Made by a program: the position numbers and the translations under genes | Shown here: positions 47,198 through 56,525 of the stretch, piece after piece | Layout: the number at the start of each line of letters is the position of its first letter | How positions within the stretch are numbered: position 1 is the first letter of the stretch | Notes under the pieces: generated by a model | Seen by the model: the letters and a program-made list of their open reading frames with translations, nothing else | Database searches by the model: none | Told to the model about the DNA's origin: nothing | Origin: CAVXUB01 sp963764805 | GTDB taxonomy: Bacteria > Actinomycetota > Acidimicrobiia > Acidimicrobiales > Bog-793 | Direction of reading: 5' to 3' | NCBI GenBank assembly: GCA_963764805.1 | Contig: CAVXUB010000001.1 | Span: 62,001-126,000, forward strand | DNA length: 64,000 bases

Positions 47198-49729
47198 GTG
47201 GCCGCTTGCACCGAACAAGAGGCACGCAGCCGCGCCGAGCTGCTCGTCGTCGACTCGTATCGGGTCTCGATCGATCTGGCCCCGGGCGACGTCGCTCCAG
47301 GCAGCGCGCTCGTCAGCTCGGAGGTGCTGTTCCGATGCCACTCCCCGGGCTCCTCCACCTTCGCCGACCTCGCCGCCACGGCGCTTCGGGCTGCGACGCT
47401 GAACGGTTCGCCCCTCGACCCGGAGTCCCTGCAGAACGACCGCCTGCCGCTGGCCGGATTGGCGGCCGAGAACCATCTCGTCGTCGAAGCCGAGTACCCG
47501 ATGACGCATGACGGCCGCGGCCTCAGCGTCTTCAGCGTTACCGACGCCAGCAGAGGCCAGTACATGCTGGCCAACTGCTACCCGACATCAGCGCCGTCGG
47601 TCTTCTGCTGCTTCGACCAACCCGACCTGCGATCCGAGCTCTCCTTGTCGATCAAGGCGCAAGCAGGTTGGGACCTGGTCGCCAACGGCGAGATCGTGGA
47701 CCGTCCGCAGGACGGCGAGGCGGGCTGGTGGCGCTTCTCCCCGGTCGCGGGGATGCGCCCCTACGAGCTGTCGTTCTGCGGAGGGCCCTACGCGCAGGTG
47801 CTCTCGACCGAGCTCGACGGCATCCAGCGGACGATCCCGATGACGCTGCGGTGCAGGCGCGCCCTGACGGGCTCGCCGGTGCTGGGCGAGGTGATGCGGA
47901 TCCTCACCCGCACGCTCGCCTTCTATGAGAGCTACCTCGGCGTGCCCTACCCGCACAGGAAACTGGACATTACCTTCGCCCCCGACCTCGGCCCGATGGC
48001 GATGCAGATCCCCGCCTTGATGTACGTCAACGAGTCCGTCCTGCAGCGCCCGATCGGCGACGAGTTCATCCCGATGGTGCTCGCCCACGAGCTCGCTCAC
48101 GAGTGGTTCGGCGCCCTCGTCGAGGGGCGGTGGTGGGACGACCTCTGGCTCTCGGAGACGATGGCCACCTTCCTCAGCCACGTCGCGATGGAGCGGGCGC
48201 TCGGGATCGACGCAGCATGGCCCAACTTCGCCATGAGCGAGAAGGAACGTGCCTACCGGCAGGACTCCCTTCCGGCTACCGATGCCGTGTCCTCGCCGGT
48301 GGCGAGTGCCGACGAAGCACTGACGCGACCGGCTGCAATCACCTATTCCAAGGGCGCATCGATCGTCCGCCAGCTGGAGGCGCTGATCGGGGAGGAGTCG
48401 CTGCGGGAAGGACTGCGGGCGTACCTGTCGCGCTTCGCCTGGTCGAGTGCCTCGCAGGTCGACCTGACCTCGTGCTGGGGGCAGGCTGCCGGGAGGGACT
48501 TGGCGGCGTGGGGTCACCAGTGGTTCAACGAGCCGGGCGTGTCGCTGCTGCGCCCCGAGGTCGAGCTGGACACCTCGGGCAGCGTGCGAGCCTTCCGCTT
48601 GCATCAGGAGGGACTGCCGCGCACCCACCGGCTTACGATCGGCTTGTTCGACCGCCGGGGCGACATGCTCGTCCGTCGGCGGCAGATCGCCCTGGAGGTG
48701 GCCGGTGCCGTCGCCGACGTCGTCGATGTGGACGGCGAGCCAGCGCCCGAGGCAACCCTCGTCAACGACGACGACTGGGCGTTCGCCAGGGTCCGTTTCG
48801 ACGGCGCCACCTTGCGCTCCCTGATCGAGACGGGAGTGGCTGTCGACAGCCGAGACGCCGAGGCAATGTGCTGGAACGCCTTGTGGGACATGGTGACATC
48901 GGCCGAGCTGCACGTCGGCGACTTCCTGGCCGCGGTGGCCACACGCCTGCGGCGGGGCGACGCCTTTCCCGTGGCGGTGGCGCACCTCCTCTCCCATGCC
49001 GTCGAGGCGGCCGACCACTACGCCCAGCCCGGTCGTCGAAGCGAGCATCGGGCGAAGCTGGCCGACGCGGCCCTCACTGCCGTCCGACACTCACAGCCGG
49101 GCTCGAAGACACAGCGGGACTTGGCTGTGGGATTCGCGGCCAGCTGCGAGACCGAGGCCGATCTCGAGGTGGCCCAAGACTGGCTCGCCGGCTCGTCGCT
49201 ACCCGAAGGCCTCTCCCCCGACTCGGAGCTGAGCTGGCAGCTGGCCTTCACGCTGGCCGCCGCCGATCGCCTGGGCGACGAGGACATCATTTGGCTCGCT
49301 GCCGGTGATCCCGTGGCCGGCGAGCTGAAGGCGCACACCTGCCGCGCCTTGCGTCCCCACCCCGCCGCCAAGGAGGCCGCCTGGCAGGCCGCCCTCCAGG
49401 GCCGGCAGCCGCCCCGCGCCGCCCAGTCCCATGCCCGCGGCGTGTGGGTGCCCGGCCAGGAGGATCTGCTGGCTCCGTTCGGGATGCGGTTCTTCGCGGA
49501 GGCGCTGCCCGTCCTGGCGGGTCAGGAACCTCGCTCCGGTCAGCGGCTGGCGAGGCTCTTGTACCCGGGAATCCTGGCGGACGAGGCGACGATAGCGGCG
49601 ACCACTGCCTCGATCGAGGCCGGCGGGCTGCCCGATTCCTTGCTGAAGGTACTCGTGGAGCAGCGGGCGCTGACCGAGCAGGTCATCGCTAGCCGGGGGC
49701 GGGAGGTCCGCTCTCTTCTGTGTACATGA
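47198..49729 (+). CDS. pepN: M1 family aminopeptidase N-like protein with altered GAMEN motif
   Basis: Zinc metallopeptidase of 843 residues. GTG 47198 is chosen since GGAGG lies nine bases upstream. Zinc ligands are H297, H301 (HELAHEW) and E320 (WLSETMATF). The N-terminal beta domain has NCYPTSAPSVFCCFDQPDLRSE, the C-terminal domain the ERAP1_C-like helices. The substrate-binding motif G-A-M-E-N, which anchors the free amino terminus, is replaced by LGPMAMQIPALM, so its key Glu is gone. This suggests altered specificity or loss of strict aminopeptidase activity. It follows the acyl-CoA synthetase and overlaps the convergent MFS gene by 41 bases. Confidence 0.88.
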   Translation: MAACTEQEARSRAELLVVDSYRVSIDLAPGDVAPGSALVSSEVLFRCHSPGSSTFADLAATALRAATLNGSPLDPESLQNDRLPLAGLAAENHLVVEAEYPMTHDGRGLSVFSVTDASRGQYMLANCYPTSAPSVFCCFDQPDLRSELSLSIKAQAGWDLVANGEIVDRPQDGEAGWWRFSPVAGMRPYELSFCGGPYAQVLSTELDGIQRTIPMTLRCRRALTGSPVLGEVMRILTRTLAFYESYLGVPYPHRKLDITFAPDLGPMAMQIPALMYVNESVLQRPIGDEFIPMVLAHELAHEWFGALVEGRWWDDLWLSETMATFLSHVAMERALGIDAAWPNFAMSEKERAYRQDSLPATDAVSSPVASADEALTRPAAITYSKGASIVRQLEALIGEESLREGLRAYLSRFAWSSASQVDLTSCWGQAAGRDLAAWGHQWFNEPGVSLLRPEVELDTSGSVRAFRLHQEGLPRTHRLTIGLFDRRGDMLVRRRQIALEVAGAVADVVDVDGEPAPEATLVNDDDWAFARVRFDGATLRSLIETGVAVDSRDAEAMCWNALWDMVTSAELHVGDFLAAVATRLRRGDAFPVAVAHLLSHAVEAADHYAQPGRRSEHRAKLADAALTAVRHSQPGSKTQRDLAVGFAASCETEADLEVAQDWLAGSSLPEGLSPDSELSWQLAFTLAAADRLGDEDIIWLAAGDPVAGELKAHTCRALRPHPAAKEAAWQAALQGRQPPRAAQSHARGVWVPGQEDLLAPFGMRFFAEALPVLAGQEPRSGQRLARLLYPGILADEATIAATTASIEAGGLPDSLLKVLVEQRALTEQVIASRGREVRSLLCT

Positions 49730-51437
49730 ACTTCCCGCCGCGGAGTACGGAGGTCACGGCCGACAAGAAGCCCATGCAGGCGGCGACCGAGAAGACGATC
49801 GTCAGTCCGTGATGGAACGGACCTGAGATCAGGTTCGGGAAGAACTGCTTGCCGGTGAGCACCGAGAAGTCCGGCCGCGGCAGCTTCGAGAGGACCCCCG
49901 AAGGCGCCAGCAGATGGCCGATCGGGTTGAACCCGAGGAACGCGGCGAAGACCGTCGACACCGGCGGTAGCGAGGCGACGTGCGCTGCCAGCGTCGGCGG
50001 CACGCCGTGCGCCCGCAGGCCACGCGACAGGGTGCTCGGCAGCGTGTCGTGCAGCCCCGTGATCAGCAACGAGAAGAAGATGCCGATCGAGAGTGAGGTG
50101 CCCGAGTTCTGGAACGTGGACCGCATCCCGGAGGCGACGCCTCGCCTCGACGCCGGCACGCTGCTCATGATCGCCGAGGTGTTGGGCGCCGCGAACATCC
50201 CCGAGCCGATCCCGTTCGTCAGGATCACGAGAGCGAACGCCCAGTAGGAGAAGTTGAGAGGGAGGACCATCAGGCCTACGAAGCTGCCGGTGAAGACGCA
50301 CATCCCGAGGGTCGAGAAGATCCTCGCCCCGAAGCGGTCCGACAGCCAGCCGGAGACCGGTCCCGAGATCAGGAACCCTGCCGTCAGGGGCAGCAGGAAG
50401 ATCCCGGCCCACAGCGGGGTCTGCTCGAAGCTGTAGCCGTGGAGTGGCAGCCACACCCCCTGCAGCCAGATGATCAGCATGAACTGCATGCCGCCCCGGG
50501 CGACCGAGGTCAAGAGGGCAGCCATGATCCCTGCGGTGAACGCCCTGATGCGAAACAGCCCCAGGCGGAACATCGGGTCCGCGACCTTCGCCTCGATGGC
50601 CACGAACCCGGCGAGGAGCGCGACCCCGACGGACAGCATCCCGAGGACACGGGGGCTCGTCCAGCCCATCGTGTGGCCGCCGTAGGGCTGGATCCCGTAT
50701 GTGATGGCGACCAGGATCAGACCGACGCCGAATGCGAACGTGACGTTCCCCCACCAGTCGATGCGACCGTGCTGGCGCGTGGAGACCTCCCGCAGCTTCA
50801 TGTAGGCCCAGATCGTGCCGAACACGCCGAACGGCACGTTCACCCAGAACACCGCCCGCCAGTCCCAGGCCGCCAGCACGCCGCCCAGCACCAGTCCGAT
50901 GAACTGGCCGGAGAGGGCGGCGATCTGGTTCACGCCGAGCGCCATCCCCCGCTGCTCGGCTGGGAAGGCGTCGGTGAGGATCGCCGCCGAGTTGGCCATC
51001 AGCATCGAGCCGCCGAACGCCTGCACGAAACGCCACCCGATCAACCACACAGCCCCCGGCACCTGCCGCAACGGGTCCAAGGAAAGGGCGATCGAGGCCG
51101 CCGTGAAGACTACGAAGCCGAGGTTGTAGATCCGCACCCGTCCGACCATGTCTCCCAGCCGGCCGAGAGTCACCACCAGCACCGCCGTCACGAGCAGGTA
51201 ACCCATGATCATCCACAGCAGGAAGCTGATGTTGCCCGCCGCCAGCGGATCGAGGCCGATCCCGCGGAAGATCGCAGGCAGCGAGATGATGACGATCGAG
51301 CCGTCGAGGATGGCCATGAACATCCCGAGCGTCGTGTTCGAGAGGGCCACCCACTTGTAGCGCTCCTCCGACCGTGCCGCCTTCGCAGCCGCCCCGCTAG
51401 TGGCGCCGTCGGTCCGGACGCGGCGGGCGGCGAGCAT
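49689..51437 (-). CDS. DHA2-type MFS drug transporter (EmrB/QacA family)
   Basis: Proton-driven exporter with 14 membrane helices and 582 residues. Helix 1 carries NTTLGMFMAILDGSIVIISLPAI, with the Asp typical of DHA2 motif D1; motif A is LGRLGDMVGRVRIYNLGF. Motif C-like GMALGVNQIAALSGQFIGLVLGGVL and a second motif A (GWLSDRFGARIFSTLG) follow. ATG 51437 is chosen as TATGGT lies six bases upstream. Substrates are unknown. It is a single-gene unit, divergent from the crotonase gene and convergent with pepN. Confidence 0.92.
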   Translation of the reverse strand: MLAARRVRTDGATSGAAAKAARSEERYKWVALSNTTLGMFMAILDGSIVIISLPAIFRGIGLDPLAAGNISFLLWMIMGYLLVTAVLVVTLGRLGDMVGRVRIYNLGFVVFTAASIALSLDPLRQVPGAVWLIGWRFVQAFGGSMLMANSAAILTDAFPAEQRGMALGVNQIAALSGQFIGLVLGGVLAAWDWRAVFWVNVPFGVFGTIWAYMKLREVSTRQHGRIDWWGNVTFAFGVGLILVAITYGIQPYGGHTMGWTSPRVLGMLSVGVALLAGFVAIEAKVADPMFRLGLFRIRAFTAGIMAALLTSVARGGMQFMLIIWLQGVWLPLHGYSFEQTPLWAGIFLLPLTAGFLISGPVSGWLSDRFGARIFSTLGMCVFTGSFVGLMVLPLNFSYWAFALVILTNGIGSGMFAAPNTSAIMSSVPASRRGVASGMRSTFQNSGTSLSIGIFFSLLITGLHDTLPSTLSRGLRAHGVPPTLAAHVASLPPVSTVFAAFLGFNPIGHLLAPSGVLSKLPRPDFSVLTGKQFFPNLISGPFHHGLTIVFSVAACMGFLSAVTSVLRGGKFMYTEESGPPAPG

Positions 51438-51443
51438 CGCCAC

Positions 51444-51449
51444 ACCATA
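51444..51449 (-). promoter_or_regulatory. -10-like box TATGGT of the MFS gene
   Basis: TATGGT ends six bases before ATG 51437 and there is no ribosome site; leaderless start is likely and helps fix the start codon. Confidence 0.4.
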
Positions 51450-51515
51450 TGGGGGAGGCCGACGACGTCCGGCCCGTCCCGAGCGGCCGGCGCCCACCTC
51501 AGCTAAGAAGAGGCC

Positions 51516-52220
51516 ATGGGATCGCTCGTCACCTATCAGTTCGAGGGGTCTGTCGCCCTGATCACGATGGACGACGGCAAGGTCAACGTGTTGTCGCCGG
51601 CCATGCAGGCCGAGCTCCACCAAGCGCTCGATCGTGCCGTCGCCGATAGCGCCACCGTGCTGCTCTCGGGTCGGGAGGGGATCTTCTCGGCCGGGTTCGA
51701 CCTGAAGGTCCTCCGCGCCGGCGGTGACGAGGCGGGTGCGATGCTCAACGGTGGCTTCGAGCTGGCGGAGCGCCTGCTGACCTTCCCCACCCCCGTGGTC
51801 ATCGCCTGCACCGGCCACGCGATCGCGATGGGCCTGTTCTTGTTGCAGGCGGGTGACTACAGGCTCGGCACGTCGGGGGACTTCAAGCTCGTGGCGAACG
51901 AGGTGCAGATCGGGATGCTGATGCCCCGCGCCGCCATCGAGATGGTCCGCCAGCGGCTCTCGCCCGGCTACGCCGTACGCGTGCTGACGCTGGCCGAGAC
52001 CTTCGCTCCTGAGGACGCCTTGGCGGCTGGGCTCGTGGACAAGGTGGTCCCGGCGACGCAGATCGGCGAAGCATCCCGCCGGGCCGCCGAGGGCTTCGCC
52101 GCCATCAACATGTCCGCCCATCTGGGGACCAAGCTCAGGGTTCGGCAGGATTCGCTGGAGGCGCTACGGGCAGCGATGAAAGCCGATGCCGAGGAGTACA
52201 AGGCTTTCGCGTCGTCCTGA
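51516..52220 (+). CDS. Enoyl-CoA hydratase/isomerase (crotonase) family protein
   Basis: Acyl-CoA enzyme of 234 residues. It has the oxyanion-hole segments SGREGIFSAGFDLKVL and CTGHAIAMGLFLLQAGDYRLG, followed by QIGMLMPRAAIEMVRQRL and ALAAGLVDKVVPA. The Glu pair needed for hydratase activity is not evident, since the second segment lacks the usual E-x-x-x-G pattern, so isomerase, thioesterase-like or hydrolase activity is possible. AAGAAGAGG lies upstream of ATG 51516. The next gene starts 22 bases after the stop. Confidence 0.85.
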   Translation: MGSLVTYQFEGSVALITMDDGKVNVLSPAMQAELHQALDRAVADSATVLLSGREGIFSAGFDLKVLRAGGDEAGAMLNGGFELAERLLTFPTPVVIACTGHAIAMGLFLLQAGDYRLGTSGDFKLVANEVQIGMLMPRAAIEMVRQRLSPGYAVRVLTLAETFAPEDALAAGLVDKVVPATQIGEASRRAAEGFAAINMSAHLGTKLRVRQDSLEALRAAMKADAEEYKAFASS

Positions 52221-52242
52221 TGGACGAGATGGGAGGGATCCG

Positions 52243-52833
52243 ATGAGGGTCGCCGTTATCGGCACGGGCAACATCGGCGGCACCATCGGCGCCAAGTTGG
52301 CCGCAGCGGGCCATGAGGTCGTCTTCGGATCGCGCGCCCCCGGATCCCACGAGCAAGGCGACGAGGGGCGAACCATGCGCCCTGTCGGGCAGGCCATCTC
52401 CGACGGCGACGTGGTGCTTCTCGCCATACCGGGAAGGGCAGTCGGCGACCTGGTGGCAGAGCACGGCGCCGCGCTCTCCGGCCAGCTCGTGGTCGACGCC
52501 ACCAACCAGATCGGTGGCGGAGGACCCGCCAACGCTCACGCGACCATCGTCGACGCGGTGCCGGGTGCACGGTATGCGAGGGCGTTCAACACGCTCGGTT
52601 GGGAGAACTTCGCCGAGCCGGCGTTCGGCGACGCCGTCGCCGACATGTTCTTCTCGTCATCCGACGCGGATCGGCCCCTCGTCGAGGAGCTGATCACTGC
52701 GGTCGGGCTCCGACCCGTCCATGTCGGCGAGGACGCGCAGGACGTCGTCGACGGCCTGCTGCCGCTGTGGTTCGCGCTCTCGCGAAGTTACGGCCGGCAC
52801 GTCGCCTTCAAGCTTCTCCACGACCCCGCCTGA
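52243..52833 (+). CDS. NADP oxidoreductase, F420-dependent-reductase-like
   Basis: A 196-residue Rossmann protein of the NADPH:F420 reductase-like (F420_oxidored) family. The N-terminus MRVAVIGTGNIGGTIGAKLAAAGHEVVFGSR contains G-x-G-x-x-G and the Ser-Arg that accepts the NADP phosphate. ISDGDVVLLAIPGRAV, VVDATNQI and ARAFNTLGWENF are typical. Some relatives transfer hydride between F420 and NADP and others use different partners, so the second substrate is open. ATG 52243 follows GGGAGGG. It probably shares a transcript with the crotonase gene. Confidence 0.85.
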   Translation: MRVAVIGTGNIGGTIGAKLAAAGHEVVFGSRAPGSHEQGDEGRTMRPVGQAISDGDVVLLAIPGRAVGDLVAEHGAALSGQLVVDATNQIGGGGPANAHATIVDAVPGARYARAFNTLGWENFAEPAFGDAVADMFFSSSDADRPLVEELITAVGLRPVHVGEDAQDVVDGLLPLWFALSRSYGRHVAFKLLHDPA

Positions 52834-52848
52834 GTTGCGGCCGACCGC

Positions 52849-53838
52849 TCACGGCAGGTGCGTCTCGTGCACCTTCGATCTCACGGGCGGTGAGCCGACC
52901 TGAGCGCGGGCCGGCCGCCCCCCGGCGGCGGCGACGCACAGAGCTGCCGCCTCGACCCCGGCCACGCCGGCCGCCCGCAGCCCTGCTCCCTCGACCCAAG
53001 CGCCGATGAACCCTGCGCAGAAGGCGTCACCCGCTCCCGTGGTGTCGAGGACTGTCGCCGCCCACGCGGGGATCGACACGGATCCCTCGTCCCGCGAGGC
53101 CACGACGGCTCCGTCGGCACCCAGCTTGAGGGCGACCACCGGGTACCTCTCGAGCAACCGCTGGGCCAGCCGCGGCGGATCGCCCTCCCCCACCAGCAGC
53201 CGTGCCTCGGCGAGGTTGGGGAAGAAGAACGTGAAGCCTGCGGTCCAGTCGAAGAAAGCCGACGAGCCGACATCCTGCAGGCATGAGACTGAGGCGGGAT
53301 CGACGCTCAGCGGCAGCCCTGTGCCGGATGCCGCCCGGCAGAGATCCAGCACCGGTTGGCGGCTGCCGGCGGTGAACAGCGAGTAAGCCGAGAGATGCAC
53401 CAGGCAAGCCCCCTCGAGGAGCGTCGGAGGCAGGTCGGCGGCCTGCAGGTGGCTGCTGGCACCCGGGTCGGTGAACATCGTGCGCTCGCCGTTCGGCTGG
53501 CTGAGGACGACGATGGCCCCTGTCGGGCGCTCGTCGTCAACCGTCAGCCGGGTGTCGACACCGAACTGCTCGAGCGCCACCCGGTGCAATTGAGCGTCGC
53601 TCACCCCCACGCGCGAAGCAAAACGGCACGGCACCCCCAGTGCGCCCAGCCACGCCGCCTGGTTCGCACCTTGGCCGCCCGGGCTGTCGGTGATCGACGA
53701 ACGGGTGTCCGAGCCCACGCTCACCGGCACGAGCGGCCGCACGACGACGTCGTTGACGACGTCGCCGACCACGAGCACTAGTCCCCCAGTCGCAGCTGGC
53801 TCACCGCATCCCCGCTGCATCCCCGCTGCGTCGCTCAC
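52849..53838 (-). CDS. psuK: PfkB-family sugar kinase, probable pseudouridine kinase
   Basis: Ribokinase-like kinase of up to 329 residues. LVLVVGDVVNDVVVRP opens the domain; SPGGQGANQAAWLGALGVP is PfkB signature 1 and VLDTTGAGDAFCAGFIGAW is signature 2 with the catalytic Asp. Adjacent psuG suggests the substrate is pseudouridine, giving pseudouridine 5'-phosphate that PsuG splits; ribose is an alternative. The open frame starts at GTG 53838 inside a repeated sequence; GTG 53778 (VLVVGD) behind GGGGGA could be the true start. It is the last gene of the nucleoside operon. Confidence 0.82.
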   Translation of the reverse strand: MSDAAGMQRGCGEPAATGGLVLVVGDVVNDVVVRPLVPVSVGSDTRSSITDSPGGQGANQAAWLGALGVPCRFASRVGVSDAQLHRVALEQFGVDTRLTVDDERPTGAIVVLSQPNGERTMFTDPGASSHLQAADLPPTLLEGACLVHLSAYSLFTAGSRQPVLDLCRAASGTGLPLSVDPASVSCLQDVGSSAFFDWTAGFTFFFPNLAEARLLVGEGDPPRLAQRLLERYPVVALKLGADGAVVASRDEGSVSIPAWAATVLDTTGAGDAFCAGFIGAWVEGAGLRAAGVAGVEAAALCVAAAGGRPARAQVGSPPVRSKVHETHLP

Positions 53839-53868
53839 TGCGCCCCGGCTGCATCGCTCACTGCGCCC
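53807..53868. repeat. Compound tandem repeats in the psuG-psuK gap
   Basis: CATCCCCGCTG occurs twice head to tail (53807-53817, 53818-53828). CGTCGCTCACTGCGCCC (53829) recurs as CATCGCTCACTGCGCCC (53852). The annotated psuK start (53838) falls within them, which casts doubt on that start. Confidence 0.6.
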
Positions 53869-53884
53869 TCACAACCGTCGTCCG

Positions 53885-54811
53885 TCACCGGGTGGCGGCC
53901 CAGGCGACCGCGATCTCGGCACCCAGGCGGACGTTCCCCCGCACGGCCCAGAGGTTCGCCTCCAGGCTGGCTCCATCAGAGCCACGGTAGATGTGGTCCA
54001 GCAGGAACGGCGTAACCAGCTTGCCACTCACCGCCTGCTCGGCCGCCGCTCGCAGAGCCGACGTCAGCAGCTCGTCGTGAAGCACCGGATCGAGTTGGCG
54101 ATCCTCGGCCACCGGGTTGGAGACCAGAATGGCGCTCAGCAGACCGAGCCCGTCAGAGGCAGCCATCATCGCCGCCACCTCTCCCACCTCCGTGACCGAC
54201 CACTCGAGGTCGGCGCCGCCGTCCCTGAGATAGAAGCCGGCGAGGCGGGTGGAGCGGAAGCCGACCACAGGTATGCCGAGGGTCTCCAGGCGTTCCAGGG
54301 TGGCGTGGACGTCGAGGACGGACTTGATGCCCGCACTGACGACGGTGATCGGAGTGACCGCCAGCGCCCCCAGATCGGCGGACTCGTCGAAGGTCGACGC
54401 CGCGCCTCGGTGCACACCGCCCAAGCCACCGGTGGCGAACACCCTGATCCCGGCCCGCCGCGCGAGGAACGCCGTTCCCGCCACGGTCGTCGCCGCGTGG
54501 CCCCCGAGCGCTGACACGATCGGGAGCTCGCGGATGCCCGCCTTGGCCACGCCGGGCTCGTTGGCGAGCAGCTCCAGTCCCGAGCGGTCGAGTCCCACCA
54601 CAGCCCTTCCGGAAAGCACTCCCACTGTCGCCGGGACGGCGCCCGCTTCCCGCACGATCGCCTCCAGCTCGTGCGCCACCGACAGGTTGCGCGGCCGGGG
54701 CAAGCCGTGGCTGATGATCGTCGACTCGAGCGCCACGACGGGACGACCGGCGGCGAGAGCCTCGGCCACCTCCTCCCCTACGAATACCTCCTCCGGGCGC
54801 GTCACGACCAC
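53885..54811 (-). CDS. psuG: Pseudouridine-5'-phosphate glycosidase
   Basis: Cleaves the C-C bond of pseudouridine 5'-phosphate to uracil and ribose 5-phosphate. The 308-residue protein has the family signatures ALESTIISHGLPRPRN (catalytic Glu), GAVPATVGVLSGRAVVGL, ATTVAGTAFLARRAGIRVFATGGLGGVHRG and VVSAGIKSVLDVHATLERLETLGIPVVGF, and SNPVAEDRQLD. GTG 54811 overlaps the last bases of the mutase gene region closely (stop 54813), so the genes are coupled. Together with psuK it forms a pseudouridine salvage pair. Confidence 0.95.
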   Translation of the reverse strand: MVVTRPEEVFVGEEVAEALAAGRPVVALESTIISHGLPRPRNLSVAHELEAIVREAGAVPATVGVLSGRAVVGLDRSGLELLANEPGVAKAGIRELPIVSALGGHAATTVAGTAFLARRAGIRVFATGGLGGVHRGAASTFDESADLGALAVTPITVVSAGIKSVLDVHATLERLETLGIPVVGFRSTRLAGFYLRDGGADLEWSVTEVGEVAAMMAASDGLGLLSAILVSNPVAEDRQLDPVLHDELLTSALRAAAEQAVSGKLVTPFLLDHIYRGSDGASLEANLWAVRGNVRLGAEIAVAWAATR

Positions 54812-54812
54812 T

Positions 54813-56525
54813 TCACGACACCAGCTCGGACATCGCTGACTGAAGCTGCGCCAGCTCCCCCGCCGCCCGCAGTCGGGCCGCAGCGAGGTCCCCGCCGCCG
54901 GCAGACACGACGACCTCGAAGTAGACCTTCAGCTTCGGCTCGGTGCCGCTTGGCCTGACGACGACCCTTGCCCCCTCCATCCGGTAGATCAGGACGTCGC
55001 TCGCCGGCAGCGGTCCCCCGGCGGTGAGCAGGTCTTCGGCGGCGATCACCTCCCGGCCGGCGATCCCCACCGGAGGCCTCGAGCGGAGCGAGTCCATGGT
55101 GCGACCCGGCGCCGCCGTGCGCACCGACAGCTGCGAAGTCAGGTGCACGCCATGTCTCCTCTCGAGGTCGTCGAGCAGGTCGAGCGCGGTGCGCCCGCCG
55201 GCTCGCGCCTCGGCGAGCATGCCGAGGAAGGCGAGTGCCGCGCCGATGCCGTCCTTGTCGCGGACGACCGTCCCCACCGAGTAGCCGAGCGCCTCCTCGT
55301 ACCCGAACACGAAACGCGACCCCGGCCGACGCTCCCCCGCACGCACGATCCACTTGAAGCCGGTGAGGGTTTCGACGTAGAGGGCACCGGCCGCGGCCGC
55401 GATCTTCGCCAGCATCGTCGACGAGACGATCGTCGTGGCGACGAGGTGCGATCCGGCATCGGGCTCGCCCGCCGTGCGCGCCAGCTCGTAGGCGCCGAGC
55501 AACGACCCCACCTCGTCGCCGCGCAATGCCCGCCAACCCCCGGCGGCAGAAGGATCCGGGACAGCGATCGCCAGGCGGTCACCGTCGGGGTCGTTGGCCA
55601 CGACGACGTCGGCGCCCACCCGGCGGGCCTCGGCGAGAGCGAGGTCGAGCGCCCCAGGCTCCTCCGGGTTGGGGAAGGCCACGGTCGGGAAGTCGGGGTC
55701 GGGGTCGGCCTGTGGCAGCACGACGATCGGCGGCGGGTAACCGGCCCGCACCACAGCCGCCTCGAAGGTCCGCCTCGCCACCCCGTGCATCGCCGTGTAG
55801 ACGACCTTCAGCTGCCGGTCGATCCCGCCGGCACCACCGGCACCCGAACCTACTGAGCCACCGAGCAACGCCTCCAGGTAGGCCTGCTCGATCTCGGGCC
55901 CGTGGCGGACCACGAGCGGACCGGTGAGGTCACCAGACGGGACCGCGGCCAGGCAGCCGACCCGGTCCATCATCGCCTCGATCTCGGCATCGACGGGAGT
56001 CACGATCTGCGCCCCGTCGCCCAGGTAGAGCTTGTAACCGTTGTCAGCCGGCGGATTGTGGCTGGCGGTGATCATCACCCCGGCCGCCGCTCCGAGGTGC
56101 GGCACGGAGAAGGCGAGGATCGGCGTGGGTCGCTCCGGCTCGAGCAGGTGCACGCGAAAGCCCGCACCCGCCAGCACAGCGGCGGTCTCCTCGTAGAACT
56201 CGGCCGAGCCGTGGCGGGCATCACGCCCGACGACCACCCCCGCCTGGCGAGCATCCGGGCAGTTGAGGTCGAGCCAGGAGGCGAGAGCGGCCGTCGCCAT
56301 CCTCACGACAGCCCGGTTCATCCGGTTGGGGCCGCCACCTACAGCCCCCCTCAAACCCGCCGTCCCGAAACGCAGCCGGTCGTCGAACCGGTCCCCCAGC
56401 TCCGCCCACTCGCCACCGGCAACCAGCCACCTCAGCTCAGCCGCGGTCGTGGGATCGGGATCGTCGGCGGTCCAGCGGGCGACACGCTCGGCGAGCGTCT
56501 GGGCGGACGGTGCCTGCCCGGTCAC
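54813..56525 (-). CDS. Phosphohexomutase (phosphoglucomutase/phosphomannomutase, PgmB-like deoxyribo/ribo mutase)
   Basis: Alpha-D-phosphohexomutase family enzyme of 570 residues. GTG 56525 overlaps the TGA of the PNP gene (GTGA). RLRFGTAGLRGAVGGGPNRMN is typical of long PGM2-type mutases; the active-site phosphoserine is in MITASHNPPADNGYK; the metal loop is DPDGDRLAI; the sugar loop is FGYEEALGYSVG; the phosphate-binding loop is VRPSGTEPKLKVYFE. PGM2-type enzymes interconvert ribose/deoxyribose-1-phosphate and 5-phosphate as well as hexose phosphates. Next to PNP, pentose-1-phosphate is the likely substrate. Confidence 0.9.
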   Translation of the reverse strand: MTGQAPSAQTLAERVARWTADDPDPTTAAELRWLVAGGEWAELGDRFDDRLRFGTAGLRGAVGGGPNRMNRAVVRMATAALASWLDLNCPDARQAGVVVGRDARHGSAEFYEETAAVLAGAGFRVHLLEPERPTPILAFSVPHLGAAAGVMITASHNPPADNGYKLYLGDGAQIVTPVDAEIEAMMDRVGCLAAVPSGDLTGPLVVRHGPEIEQAYLEALLGGSVGSGAGGAGGIDRQLKVVYTAMHGVARRTFEAAVVRAGYPPPIVVLPQADPDPDFPTVAFPNPEEPGALDLALAEARRVGADVVVANDPDGDRLAIAVPDPSAAGGWRALRGDEVGSLLGAYELARTAGEPDAGSHLVATTIVSSTMLAKIAAAAGALYVETLTGFKWIVRAGERRPGSRFVFGYEEALGYSVGTVVRDKDGIGAALAFLGMLAEARAGGRTALDLLDDLERRHGVHLTSQLSVRTAAPGRTMDSLRSRPPVGIAGREVIAAEDLLTAGGPLPASDVLIYRMEGARVVVRPSGTEPKLKVYFEVVVSAGGGDLAAARLRAAGELAQLQSAMSELVS

